NCBI GenBank assembly: GCA_958296405.1
Contig: OY282519.1
Coordinates: 3,456,132-3,520,131 of the forward strand
Length of the DNA stretch: 64,000 bases
Reading direction: 5' to 3'
DNA from: an uncultured Pseudomonadales bacterium
Lineage (GTDB): Bacteria > Pseudomonadota > Gammaproteobacteria > Pseudomonadales > Azotimanducaceae
A model generated the notes under the pieces. It searched no databases and had not been told where the DNA came from. It saw only the letters and a program-made list of their open reading frames with translations. Positions 25,957-34,150 of the stretch are shown one piece after another; positions within the stretch are counted from its first letter, which is position 1; every line of letters starts with the position of its first letter. The position numbers and the translations under genes are program-made.

Positions 25957-26445
25957 ATGCGGCCCGCGCTGGCGTTGTGGATGTCGTGGGCGCTCGGCGC
26001 GCCGGCGGCGGGCGCGGATTGGCTGCCGCTCGACTGCAAGGCGGCGCAGACCGTTGGCATGCATGACCTTCCCGGCGAACCGGAAACCTTCGAGCCGTCG
26101 GTGTTCGTGGAGAGCGAGTTCGCCTTACGCGAAAATGCGCTGTTCATGAAGCACCTCTTGGGCACGGCAGACGCGGCGGCCGCGCTCTATGTCACGATGA
26201 CGGCCGCGAACGGCGACGAGACGGAGTTCGAATGCCGCGCCGTGCGTGGCGCCGGCGCGGCCACTGGCTATAGCTGCGTCAACAATCCGCCGGCGGAGAT
26301 TCTGATGCTGAACCCGCAGCGCGGCCGCTTCACGCGCAGCGCAGTGGGAGGCTGGACGTTCCCTGCGACGCACCGGGGAGGCGCATCGCTGTTCGTCGAA
26401 TACGGCACCTGCCAGCCCGCCGCGGCGGGAAGCGAAGCCGAGTAA
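25957..26445 (+). CDS. Exported hypothetical protein
   Basis: Not recognised as a named family. The 162-residue protein begins with a clear signal peptide (MRPALALWMSWALGAPAAGA, cleaved before DWLPLDC). The mature part has four or more cysteines (PLDCKAAQ, FECRAVRG, YSCVNNPP, YGTCQPA), consistent with disulfides in the periplasm, and a beta-rich look: AALYVTMTAANGDETEFEC, FTRSAVGGWTFPA. An in-frame ATG at 25930 is less likely because it buries the signal sequence. It is divergent from the TPR/peptidase gene with 85 bases between the starts. Confidence 0.6.
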   Translation: MRPALALWMSWALGAPAAGADWLPLDCKAAQTVGMHDLPGEPETFEPSVFVESEFALRENALFMKHLLGTADAAAALYVTMTAANGDETEFECRAVRGAGAATGYSCVNNPPAEILMLNPQRGRFTRSAVGGWTFPATHRGGASLFVEYGTCQPAAAGSEAE

Positions 26446-26488
26446 GCCGTTCGCGCCGACTGCCCAAGTTCGCGACTACTTTTCGCGC

Positions 26489-26716
26489 CTACTGTTCCTC
26501 AGCGTGGGCGGCGGCTTCCAAGATGGCCGCGACCTCCGCGTCCATCTGCGCGCTCGCCTCAACGTCAAGCTCCTTCTGTGCCGTGACGTTGATCACCTCA
26601 ATGGCGCGCAGGCGTTCCTTCACGCTCAGGCTCGCCACCTCAACGGTCTCGGCAACGCAGGTGGCCCCCGCCGCCAACGCCGCGGCGGCAAGCAAGGCGT
26701 GGCTGGCTCGCTTCAT
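26489..26716 (-). CDS. Small exported helical protein
   Basis: Protein of 75 residues starting at the ATG at 26716. It has a signal peptide (MKRASHALLAAAALAAGATC) and a mature part that is mostly charged and alanine-rich helix: SVKERLRAIEVINVTAQKEL, EASAQMDAEVAAILEAAAHA. The cysteine near residue 20 could be a lipid-attachment site but lacks a good lipobox. No family is recognised. A GAGAGGGTGAGAGAGG-type purine-rich stretch upstream of the ATG can serve as ribosome site. The long frame reaching 27265 is antisense to the FkbM gene and is not used. Confidence 0.5.
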   Translation of the reverse strand: MKRASHALLAAAALAAGATCVAETVEVASLSVKERLRAIEVINVTAQKELDVEASAQMDAEVAAILEAAAHAEEQ

Positions 26717-26872
26717 ACTCTTCACCTCTCTCACCCTCTCTCGCCCTCCAAGGGGCCTCCCTAACGGCACCAACCTTATACCCCGTTCGACGCGCCAAAA
26801 CCATCGGTTCGCATGGCCATGTGTCGCGCCGCGGGGGTGGCATCGGCATCGGCGACATCGCACACTTGCCCC

Positions 26873-27592
26873 ATGCCCATCTCGCGCGCGGCGAAGAAGC
26901 TCTGGCGCAAGGCGGCGTGGACTGCGCGCATCGTCCTGCACGGCCAACGCATCGTCGTGCGCTCGCCCCACATCGACGCCGAACTGCGCCGCGCACTCCT
27001 GCGCGGGCGCTACGAGCGCCACCGGACGCGACAGTTGCGCAACCGCATCGAGCCCAACGATGTCTTTCTCGACGTCGGCGCCGGCATCGGGCTGACGGCC
27101 CTTTACGCGGCTGGCATCGTCGGGCCGGACAACGTGCTCTGCGTCGAGCCAGATCCCCGCGCCGCGGCCCTCGCCCGACGCAACTTCGCCATCAACCGCC
27201 AACCAATCCGGCTGCTGGAAGCGGCGGCAGCCCCACCTGGCGCGCCTGCGCGACTGGATTTCCATCTAAACGAGGCGCTCAGCCGGTCTTCCCTCACGCC
27301 GCGCGCCGGCACGATTGAGACCATCGCCGTGCCCACGCTGGATGTCGCGCCCATCCTGCGCGAACGCAACGTTTCCGCCTTGTGCGTGGACGTGGAAGGC
27401 AGCGAGTGCGACCTCCTTGAGGCCATCGGAGACTTCGCCGGCGTGCGCGTGCTCCTGCTGCGCGTCAACGAGCAGGCACTCGGCTACGGCCGCGCCAATC
27501 GCCTCTTCGAGCGCTTGTTCGACGCCGGTTTCGCCTTGGATTTGCCAGACACCCGCGGCCGCCAAGTCGCATTGACGCGCCATCGCGCCTGA
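26873..27592 (+). CDS. FkbM-family methyltransferase
   Basis: AdoMet-dependent O-methyltransferase of 239 residues, of the FkbM type often found with glycan genes. The nucleotide-binding glycine loop is VFLDVGAGIGLTALYAA; CVEPDPRAAALARRNFAIN follows as the acidic motif II, and the family-specific block is ALCVDVEGSECDLLEAI. The ATG at 26873 (MPISRAAKKLWRK) is preferred to the in-frame ATG at 26813. It opens a cluster of glycosyltransferase-like genes and probably methylates a sugar or a lipid-linked saccharide. Its strand is opposite to the next gene. Confidence 0.85.
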   Translation: MPISRAAKKLWRKAAWTARIVLHGQRIVVRSPHIDAELRRALLRGRYERHRTRQLRNRIEPNDVFLDVGAGIGLTALYAAGIVGPDNVLCVEPDPRAAALARRNFAINRQPIRLLEAAAAPPGAPARLDFHLNEALSRSSLTPRAGTIETIAVPTLDVAPILRERNVSALCVDVEGSECDLLEAIGDFAGVRVLLLRVNEQALGYGRANRLFERLFDAGFALDLPDTRGRQVALTRHRA

Positions 27593-27668
27593 GGCACGCC
27601 GCGCCCTCGGCAAGGAAGCGGCCGCCCACGCCCGAGCGCGGCAAGAACGGCACACCCAACAGGGGCGG

Positions 27669-28703
27669 CTACTGCCGTTTCGCGGCAGCGTGGATGAACT
27701 CCTCGTACTGACCGAGGATGCGCGCCTTGGCGAACCGCTGCCGGTAGCGCTCGGCGCCAGCCGCGGCCATCGCCGCGGCACGGGATGGATCTCGCAACAG
27801 CGCCTGCACGCCACGCGCCATGTCCTGCGCGTCCTCGTTGCGGCACAACCATCCGGTGACGCCATGCTCGATGAGCTCGACTGGGCCGTGCGTTGCCGCC
27901 GCGAGAATCGGACAACCATGCGCCCAAGCTTCAAGGACGATGTTGCCGAGAGGCTCGTGGCGCGACGGGCACACGAAGAGATCCGCGGCGCTCAGATAAG
28001 GGTTGACGGACACCTGCCAACCGAGGAAGCGCACACGCTCGTTAAGCCTAAGCTCGGCGCACAGCGACTTCAGCGTTTGCAGACAGGGGCCGTCCCCGGC
28101 AATCCAAAGGTACGCGCTGGGCACACCGGCAAGCGCCCGCAGCAGCACGTCGAAGCCCTTGTTGGGATGCAGCCGCCCGCAGGCGAAGATGAGCGGCGCG
28201 TCCGGCGGCGTTTGCAAAGCATCGCGACCTGCCGGCGCGGCGGGCGATTCATCAATGAAGTTGCCGATGAGGTGGATGCGCGCCCGCGGCACGCCACCCG
28301 CCTCGATGTGTGCCGCCAAGCCCCGCGTGTTGGCGATGAATTGGTCGCAGTGGCGGAAGTTCTTGAGTGGATAGAAGCCACCCAGCCGCGCCGCGATGGG
28401 GCAGGCGCCCGGGCGGGTGAGCTGGCTGGCGCGGCTCATCCAAGTGATGGCGAGGCTAGCCCCTTCCGTCACGAGAGTGCGGGCGACGCCACGGCGCGTG
28501 CGCCAATCCAGCCGCGGATTGCCAAAGCGGAAGCGGTGCGTGGGCACGCCAACGGCTTCCAACGCATCGGCGCGGTTGCCCTCCGGCCGCACGATCGCCA
28601 CCTGCGGCACCCGCTCGTTGAGGGCCGGCACCAACCGGTCGTAGAAGAGCTCGGCGCCACCCTGTGCGCGCCCAGCGAGAACTTGGGCAACCTTGACGGC
28701 CAT
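27669..28703 (-). CDS. Glycosyltransferase family 4 (GT-B)
   Basis: GT-B glycosyltransferase of 344 residues that moves a sugar from a nucleotide donor to a growing surface glycan. N-terminal acceptor half starts KVAQVLAGRAQGGAELFYDR. The donor-binding half has the entry FACGRLHPNKGFDVLLRAL, then VRFLGWQVSVNPYLSAADLFVCPSRHEPLGNIVLEAWAHG as the E-x7-E-containing family signature, followed by HGPVELIEHGVTGWLC. The ATG start at 28703 is 47 bases from the divergent GT4 gene's start. Donor and acceptor cannot be predicted. It probably acts on lipopolysaccharide core or a related glycan. Confidence 0.87.
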   Translation of the reverse strand: MAVKVAQVLAGRAQGGAELFYDRLVPALNERVPQVAIVRPEGNRADALEAVGVPTHRFRFGNPRLDWRTRRGVARTLVTEGASLAITWMSRASQLTRPGACPIAARLGGFYPLKNFRHCDQFIANTRGLAAHIEAGGVPRARIHLIGNFIDESPAAPAGRDALQTPPDAPLIFACGRLHPNKGFDVLLRALAGVPSAYLWIAGDGPCLQTLKSLCAELRLNERVRFLGWQVSVNPYLSAADLFVCPSRHEPLGNIVLEAWAHGCPILAAATHGPVELIEHGVTGWLCRNEDAQDMARGVQALLRDPSRAAAMAAAGAERYRQRFAKARILGQYEEFIHAAAKRQ

Positions 28704-28750
28704 GCGCCCCGCCTGCAGTCTTGCCGCGGATTATCCCACTGGCGTCGCCC

Positions 28751-29848
28751 ATGCATGTGCTGCAAATCCTCCCCGCGCTCGGCGACGGCGGCGTGGAGCG
28801 AGGCACCGTGGAGATTGCCCAGGCGCTGGCGCAGGCCGGGCATAGGGCGAGCGTCGTGTCGTCCGGGGGACGCCTCGTCGCTGCCGTGGAAGCCGCGGGC
28901 GGGCGGCACATAGAGATGCCCGTGCATGCCAAGCGCGTCGCCACGTTGGGGCAAATCGCCCCCTTGCGCCATGTGCTGTCGCAGTTGCGGCCAGACATCG
29001 TTCACGCCCGCTCGCGGCTGCCGGCATGGCTCGCCCGGCTTGCATTGCAGCGCCTGCCGGCGGCGCGGCGGCCGCACTTCGTCACCACCGTGCATGGCCT
29101 CTACAGCGTGAACGCCTACAGCGCCGTGATGACGCGGGGCGAGCGCGTGATCGCCATTTCCGCCGCAGTGCGAGACTACATTCTGGCCAACTACCCGCGT
29201 TGCGCCGCAAGCGACGTGCGCCTCATCCACCGCGGCGTGGACAGCGCCGAGTTTCCGCGCGGCTTCCGGCCCAGCGCGGCTTGGCTGGCGCACCGGGGCG
29301 CCGAGTTCCCGGAACTCGCCGGCAAGCGCTTGCTCATCCTCCCCGGGCGGCTGACGCGCTGGAAGGGCGGGTTGACATTCCTGCGTCTCGTGGCTCAGGT
29401 TTGCCGCGCGAGAACGGATGTCCACGGCGTGCTGGTGGGCGGGCCGGACACGCCCCGCAGCCGTTTTCCGGAAGACCTCCGCGATGCCTGCCGCCAACTC
29501 GGCGTCGCCGACCGCATCACCTTCGCCGGCCCGCGGCCAGACATGCGCGAGTGGCTGGCGACCGGGACGCTCGCCTTCAACCTGTCAACGCACGCGGAGC
29601 CATTTGGCCGCACGGTGATCGAAGCGCTCAGCTTGGGGACGCCGGTGGTCGCCTTCGACCGCGGCGGCCCCGCCGAAACGCTGGCCGCGTGCTTTGCCGA
29701 CGGCTTGGTGCCGGCCGGCGATTTCGACGCCCTCGCGGCGCGGGTGGGCGAGCTGCTCGATGGGCCGCCGCCAACGGTGCGCCCTTGCCCCTTCGATCTT
29801 GCGCGAATGCAGCGCGAGACGCTCGCCGTTTATGAGGAGTTGCTGTAG
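28751..29848 (+). CDS. Glycosyltransferase family 4 (GT-B)
   Basis: GT-B glycosyltransferase of 365 residues. N-terminus MHVLQILPALGDGGVERGTV with the glycine-rich acceptor-side loop; donor-side features are ILPGRLTRWKGGLTFLRL, HGVLVGGPDTP and the C-terminal signature HAEPFGRTVIEALSLGTPVVAFDRGGPAETL. I start at the ATG at 28751, where the GT-B fold begins, rather than at 28721. It is divergent from the other GT4 gene; the two are related in fold but not near-identical. Likely adds a sugar to the cell-surface glycan made by this cluster. Confidence 0.87.
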   Translation: MHVLQILPALGDGGVERGTVEIAQALAQAGHRASVVSSGGRLVAAVEAAGGRHIEMPVHAKRVATLGQIAPLRHVLSQLRPDIVHARSRLPAWLARLALQRLPAARRPHFVTTVHGLYSVNAYSAVMTRGERVIAISAAVRDYILANYPRCAASDVRLIHRGVDSAEFPRGFRPSAAWLAHRGAEFPELAGKRLLILPGRLTRWKGGLTFLRLVAQVCRARTDVHGVLVGGPDTPRSRFPEDLRDACRQLGVADRITFAGPRPDMREWLATGTLAFNLSTHAEPFGRTVIEALSLGTPVVAFDRGGPAETLAACFADGLVPAGDFDALAARVGELLDGPPPTVRPCPFDLARMQRETLAVYEELL

Positions 29849-29891
29849 GCCGGCGCGGGGGACTCTCAGGCCGGGGCCGAGGCGACACGCA

Positions 29892-30845
29892 TCAAGCCAG
29901 CCGCCAACGCTTCGCCGCGGCAGTCGGCTGCTTGAAGAAGCGCTGCGCGACGATGCCGGCGCAACGCCGCGCCTCGCTGAAGAAGTGTGGCGGCGCCAAG
30001 CTGTCCTGCAGCCGGTAGCCGTCGCTGGAAAGATAGACATGGCCTTGCATGGTGAGCAGGCGGATGCCCCGCGAGAGCTTGTCGCTGCGGCGTGGGCGCT
30101 TGCGCTTGAGGACAATGACGCCCACCGCGGCGCCAGCGGACAACGCCTCGTAGAGCATGGAGGCGCTGTCTGCCGTCACCCAGACATAACGCGCCGCAGC
30201 CAGCTCGTTGGCGACGAAATCTGAGGCCACGTCGCACCAATGCCTGTAGTCCACGTTCGCCAAGCGGGGCAGCGCGGCGCCGAACCCCGCCGGCGTGCGG
30301 CGCGAGTCGCACACGCGCCAAGTGATGTCTGGGGCGGCGCTGGCAATGCGCTCCACCTGCCGGGCGATGTCCTCCGAGCGCCACTCAAGGTGCCGGTTGG
30401 CGCCGCCGAGCAGGATTAGGCCAGCGCGGTCGCGCTTCTCGGCGTCGGCCTGTGGGCAAATCACGCCGCGGGTCTCCACGATGTTGCCTTTGCGCAGGCA
30501 ACGATCGTGACGCGGCACGAACACGAGGTCGAACAAGCGATGCGGCAAGCTGGGCTTCATCAGCACGATGACTTTGCCGCCACAGATCAAGCGCGACAGC
30601 AACATCGGCAGGTGCGTGCGCGTGCCGGCGCCGATGATGAGGTCTGGGATGGGCACATCCACCTCCCCGTGCAGCGCGTGGCCGCGCAACTGCCGCCACA
30701 GCACGGGCATGAAACGCACATCAAAGACATGCACTTCCAGCGGCGCCAGTTGCGTGAGCGCCTGCACCAAACCCAAGGACTGCTTCTCGTGGCCCGCCTT
30801 GCCGTCCGTGAACTTCCAAACCACCACTCGCCTGCGTCCGCGCAC
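29892..30845 (-). CDS. ELM1/DUF1022-family putative glycosyltransferase
   Basis: Protein of 317 residues of the 'mitochondrial fission ELM1' family, which in bacteria is linked to surface-glycan genes. Features are WKFTDGKAGHEKQSLGLVQ, LIIGAGTRTHLPML, ILLGGANRHLEW, and the C-terminal VTADSASMLYEALSAGAAVGV, which resembles the donor-binding part of GT-B enzymes. I choose the GTG at 30845 because an excellent ribosome site, AAGGAGAG, lies 7 bases upstream; a TTG at 30884 would be the alternative. Role is inferred from the neighbourhood of two GT4 enzymes and two methyltransferases. Confidence 0.8.
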   Translation of the reverse strand: MRGRRRVVVWKFTDGKAGHEKQSLGLVQALTQLAPLEVHVFDVRFMPVLWRQLRGHALHGEVDVPIPDLIIGAGTRTHLPMLLSRLICGGKVIVLMKPSLPHRLFDLVFVPRHDRCLRKGNIVETRGVICPQADAEKRDRAGLILLGGANRHLEWRSEDIARQVERIASAAPDITWRVCDSRRTPAGFGAALPRLANVDYRHWCDVASDFVANELAAARYVWVTADSASMLYEALSAGAAVGVIVLKRKRPRRSDKLSRGIRLLTMQGHVYLSSDGYRLQDSLAPPHFFSEARRCAGIVAQRFFKQPTAAAKRWRLA

Positions 30846-30968
30846 TCGCTGCCTCTCCTTAACGCTTGTCGCCCCGCGCCCCAAGATGGGTGAGATGAAC
30901 TATAAACGGCGTTGCCCCGCTCGCGCGAACCTTCTAGAGTGCGCGGCATTCCCAAGGCGCGGAATCTC

Positions 30969-31604
30969 ATGCGGCACAAGCGGCGCTCAGCGGTGGGGGC
31001 GTATCTGCGGGCGCTCAAATTGGCGCACTCCCGCCGGGCGTTTCCGCACACCAGCGGGCTGCTGCGTTCATTCCGGGAGCGGCGCCCGATGGACGCCGCC
31101 GGCCGGCCGCTGCCGTGGATCAACCACGCGGCCATCCACCTTCTAAGCGAACGCCTCAAACCGACGCATGCGGTGTTCGAGTACGGCTCGGGCTACTCCA
31201 CCCTGTTCTTTGCCGCGCGCTGCGCCGCGGTGACGTCCGTGGAGCATGATCGGCGTTGGTTCGACGAGGTGCGGCAAACAGCGCCCGGCAACGCCACCCT
31301 GCTGCATCGGAACGCGGGGCCGGCGTACTGGGAGGCCATTGGCGAACATCCTGCCACCGCGTACGACCTTGTGCTGATCGACGGCATCTTTCGGGAGCGT
31401 TGCCTGCCGATTGCCGCCGGGGCGCTGTCGGCGGCGGGCGTGATGCTGTTGGATGACGCGCGGCGGCCGGCCTACACCGAGGCCCTCGCCGCGGTGGTGG
31501 CGCAAGGCTTCCGCACACTGCCGCTGAAGAGTTTCCGTCCGGGTGGATTGACCGAATCTGAGTGCGCGCTCATCTATCGGGACGGCAACTGTTTAGGGCT
31601 CTAG
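30969..31604 (+). CDS. Putative AdoMet-dependent methyltransferase
   Basis: Protein of 211 residues with a Rossmann-type methyltransferase core. Motif I reads VFEYGSGYSTLFFAA, the following acidic strand is VTSVEHDRRWFDEV, and a later strand carries YDLVLIDGIFRERC. PWINHAAIHLLSERL before motif I is typical of a class of small methyltransferases of unknown substrate in glycan clusters. The ATG at 30969 is used; the frame starts upstream at 30912. It lies between the ELM1-type gene (divergent) and cysE (convergent). Sugar or lipid methylation is inference. Confidence 0.7.
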   Translation: MRHKRRSAVGAYLRALKLAHSRRAFPHTSGLLRSFRERRPMDAAGRPLPWINHAAIHLLSERLKPTHAVFEYGSGYSTLFFAARCAAVTSVEHDRRWFDEVRQTAPGNATLLHRNAGPAYWEAIGEHPATAYDLVLIDGIFRERCLPIAAGALSAAGVMLLDDARRPAYTEALAAVVAQGFRTLPLKSFRPGGLTESECALIYRDGNCLGL

Positions 31605-31629
31605 CCGCTCATTCCAGCCGCCCTTGGCC

Positions 31630-32472
31630 TCACTCGATGTGCTGGTCCATGTCCAGCGCTGGGGATGCTTCGCGTGGCTTGCCGACCACCACCGCCGGCA
31701 CGCCGGCCACCGTCACATGGGGCGGAACGTCGGCCAACACGACGCTGCCCGCGCCCACCTTGGCGCCCTCCCCCACCTCGATGTTGCCGATGATCTTGCA
31801 CCCGGCGGCGAGCAAGACGCCGCGGCGAATCTTGGGATGACGGTCTCCTGTCTCTTTGCCCGTTCCGCCTAATGTGACGGAGTGCAGAACGGAGACATCG
31901 TCTTCGATGACTGCGGTTTCGCCGATGACGATGCCGGTGGCGTGATCCAACATGATGCCGCGCCCCACCTGCGCCGCGGGGTGGAAATCCACGCCCAAGC
32001 CAACGCTGATCTGGCTCTGGAAAAATCGCGCCAGCGTGTGCCGGCCTTGATGCCACAGCCAGTGACCAACACGGTGCGCCTGCAGCGCATGGAAGCCCTT
32101 GTAGTAGAGAAACGGCGTGGACAAATCCTCGCAAGCGGGATCTCGCGCGTAGTTGGAGAGGATGTCCGCCTGCGCCGCGGCGAGGATTTCTGGCGCATCA
32201 GCCATCGCTTCCTCGATCACATCCCGGATGAGCATGGTCGGCAACATCGGGTTGTCCAGCTTGCTGGCAAGGCGGAAACTCAGCGCCGCGCCGAACGAGC
32301 CGTGGTTCAGGATGGTGGCATGGAAGTAGCTGCCGAGAATCGGCTCTTCCGCCGCCTGACGCTGCGCCTCTTCCCGCAGGCACTGCCACACGTTCGTTTC
32401 GCTCGCGGTGGCGAGCCTTCGCCCCGCCGACGAGGGGCTGGCGGATTGCCGCAGTTCGCTCGGCCCGCTCAT
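31630..32472 (-). CDS. cysE: Serine O-acetyltransferase (CysE)
   Basis: Makes O-acetylserine from serine and acetyl-CoA, the first step of cysteine synthesis. At 280 residues it has the N-terminal helical domain (WQCLREEAQRQAAEEPILGS) and a C-terminal left-handed beta-helix with hexapeptide repeats. Key CysE segments are GVDFHPAAQVGRGIMLDHAT with the catalytic histidine-aspartate pair, VIGETAVIEDDVSVLHSVTLGG and GDRHPKIRRGVLLAAG. The ATG at 32472 is preceded by GGGAGG 7 bases away, a strong ribosome site. It is the last ordinary gene before the second accessory island. Feedback inhibition by cysteine is normal for the family. Confidence 0.93.
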   Translation of the reverse strand: MSGPSELRQSASPSSAGRRLATASETNVWQCLREEAQRQAAEEPILGSYFHATILNHGSFGAALSFRLASKLDNPMLPTMLIRDVIEEAMADAPEILAAAQADILSNYARDPACEDLSTPFLYYKGFHALQAHRVGHWLWHQGRHTLARFFQSQISVGLGVDFHPAAQVGRGIMLDHATGIVIGETAVIEDDVSVLHSVTLGGTGKETGDRHPKIRRGVLLAAGCKIIGNIEVGEGAKVGAGSVVLADVPPHVTVAGVPAVVVGKPREASPALDMDQHIE

Positions 32473-32574
32473 GGGCAAGCCTCCCAGAGGAACGCGCACC
32501 TAGCCTGAACCCGCGGTGGAGGAAATGCAAACGGGACGTGGGGTGGCGTGGTTTGACGGACATGCAAGGAACGG

Positions 32575-32602
32575 TTGCATCGTGGTCTGAAGCGTCTACA
32601 AT
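32575..32602 (+). promoter_or_regulatory. Sigma70-like promoter of the toxin-antitoxin operon
   Basis: A -35-like TTGCAT at 32575-32580 and a -10-like TACAAT at 32597-32602 are separated by 16 bases. They lie 55 bases before the TTG start of the toxin gene. The -10 box touches the dyad described next, an arrangement expected for repression by the antitoxin. Confidence 0.5.
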
Positions 32603-32622
32603 CGTTACGCAATAGGTAACGA
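32602..32622. promoter_or_regulatory. Probable antitoxin operator (7-bp arms)
   Basis: Perfect inverted repeat TCGTTAC-N7-GTAACGA. The left arm overlaps the last base of the -10 box, so a dimeric HTH protein bound here would block the promoter. The antitoxin at 33008 has an HTH of the XRE type and is the natural candidate. No other copy of this dyad was noticed in the window. Confidence 0.5.
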
Positions 32623-32657
32623 AATACCCGCGGAACGACAAGCCCACGGACAGCGCG

Positions 32658-32993
32658 TTGAAGATCGAGATTGCGACGCGCCGACTTGCCAAAATCCTCA
32701 ACTCCGAGCGCGAGATGAGCAAGAGATACGGTCAGCGGATGTCGAGGGTGATTGCCAGCAGGCTCGCCGTGTTGAGGAACGCCCCAAACCTCGCCGCGGT
32801 GCCGATGACCACGCCGGAAAGAAGGCATCCGTTGAAAGGGAAGCGCACATCTCAGCAGGCCGTGGACCTCGTCCATCCTTACAGGATGGTCTTTACGCCG
32901 GCCCACGAACCACTGCCGAAGCATCCGGACGGCGGCGTGGACGCGGAGCAGGTCACGGCCATTAGGATCATCGAGGTGGTGGACTACCACTGA
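32658..32993 (+). CDS. RelE/HigB-like toxin
   Basis: Small basic protein of 111 residues, predicted mRNA interferase-type toxin of the RelE/ParE fold. Features are IEIATRRLAKILNSEREMSKRYG at the N-terminus, a middle part HPLKGKRTSQQAVDLVHPYRMVF giving the core strands, and the C-terminal strand AIRIIEVVDYH. It starts with TTG at 32658; there is no better start and the family N-terminus is short. It precedes its antitoxin by 14 bases, the toxin-first order usual for HigBA. Toxic activity is inferred from family and order. Confidence 0.7.
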   Translation: MKIEIATRRLAKILNSEREMSKRYGQRMSRVIASRLAVLRNAPNLAAVPMTTPERRHPLKGKRTSQQAVDLVHPYRMVFTPAHEPLPKHPDGGVDAEQVTAIRIIEVVDYH

Positions 32994-33007
32994 CGACAGG
33001 AGCGAGC

Positions 33008-34093
33008 ATGGGGACGACATACGACTACCAGCCGGACTATGCGGCCCCGCCGGGCGCCGTTCTCGAAGAGCATTTGGCGACGCGGGGGTACTCCTACGCC
33101 GAGTTTGCGCGCCGGTGCGGTCGGTCGGCGAAGCTCATCAGCGAAATCATCGCCGGCAAAGCGCCCGTGGAAGCCACCACAGCACTCCAGTTCGAGAAGG
33201 TACTGGGAGTGAGCGCCCGCATTTGGCTTGGCATTGAGGCGGACTATCAGCTCCACCGGAAGCGCGCCGCCGAGGATCGGGACGAGGAAGGCAAGGCGTG
33301 GGCAGAGAGATTCCCCGTCAAGGAGCTGGCGAGGCGAGGCATCATCGACGGGACGGCTCTTGGTAGCGCGCTAACTGCCCGCCTACTGGCCTTCTTCGGC
33401 GTAGCCACAGTGGATGCTTGGCACACGAAGTACGGAGCTGGCAACGTCGCCTACCGCCACTCGCCAACCTTCTCAAGCGATGGCTTCGCGCTTGCGACTT
33501 GGCTCCGGCTGGCCGAAGTGAAGGCGGCCGATCAAGTGTCTGCAGACTATCGCGAGCCGGCGTTCAAAGACGCGTTGGCCCAAGTACGCACGTTGACCCG
33601 CGAACAGGCATCCAATGCCGTACCCGAAGCGGGGCGCCTCTGCAACGACTGCGGCGTTGCTCTAGCGCTAGTGAAGCCCTTGCCAAAGATGCGCTTGAGC
33701 GGCGCTGCTTGGTGGCCCTCGCCGCGTCGGCCCATCATTGCCCTGAGTGCCCGCTACAAGACTGGCGATCATCTCTGGTTCAGTTTCTTCCATGAAGCGG
33801 CGCACATCTTGCTGCACAGCAAGAAGACTGTGTTCGTCGATGGCGAGAATGGGGGTGACGACGAAATCGAGGCGGAGGCTAACCATTGGGCCGCCAACTT
33901 CCTAGTGCCCAGCAAGCCGTGGCGACAGTTTGTTCAGTCCAAGCCATATAGTGCCATCAAAGTCTGCCAATTCGCCGAAGAACAAGGCATCGCGCCCGGC
34001 ATCGTAGTCGGCAGCCTTCAACATGAGAAGTGTCTGCCTTGGCGCAGCCAGCTCAATGGCCTTAAGGAGCGGCTGCGGTGGGCGGACGAGTAG
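33008..34093 (+). CDS. HigA-like antitoxin fused to ImmA/IrrE metallopeptidase
   Basis: Protein of 361 residues with two modules. Residues about 14-80 are an XRE/HigA HTH (PPGAVLEEHLATRGYSYAEF, then CGRSAKLISEIIAGKAPVEA). The C-terminal half is an ImmA/IrrE-type zinc peptidase: the motif HEAAHILLH at about residue 262 and EIEAEANHWAANFLVP further on supply the zinc ligands. The HTH module should neutralise the toxin and repress the operon; the peptidase could cleave the HTH protein itself or another repressor, giving a stress-triggered release. The peptidase motifs are intact. An ATG start with AGGAGCG in front fits. The fused form is known in TA databases but its mechanism is largely untested. 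Confidence 0.8.
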   Translation: MGTTYDYQPDYAAPPGAVLEEHLATRGYSYAEFARRCGRSAKLISEIIAGKAPVEATTALQFEKVLGVSARIWLGIEADYQLHRKRAAEDRDEEGKAWAERFPVKELARRGIIDGTALGSALTARLLAFFGVATVDAWHTKYGAGNVAYRHSPTFSSDGFALATWLRLAEVKAADQVSADYREPAFKDALAQVRTLTREQASNAVPEAGRLCNDCGVALALVKPLPKMRLSGAAWWPSPRRPIIALSARYKTGDHLWFSFFHEAAHILLHSKKTVFVDGENGGDDEIEAEANHWAANFLVPSKPWRQFVQSKPYSAIKVCQFAEEQGIAPGIVVGSLQHEKCLPWRSQLNGLKERLRWADE

Positions 34094-34150
34094 CCGTGAA
34101 TCTGCCCGCCTCCCGTATGCTGCTCAAGTTCGACAACAAAGGAGGCTGAA

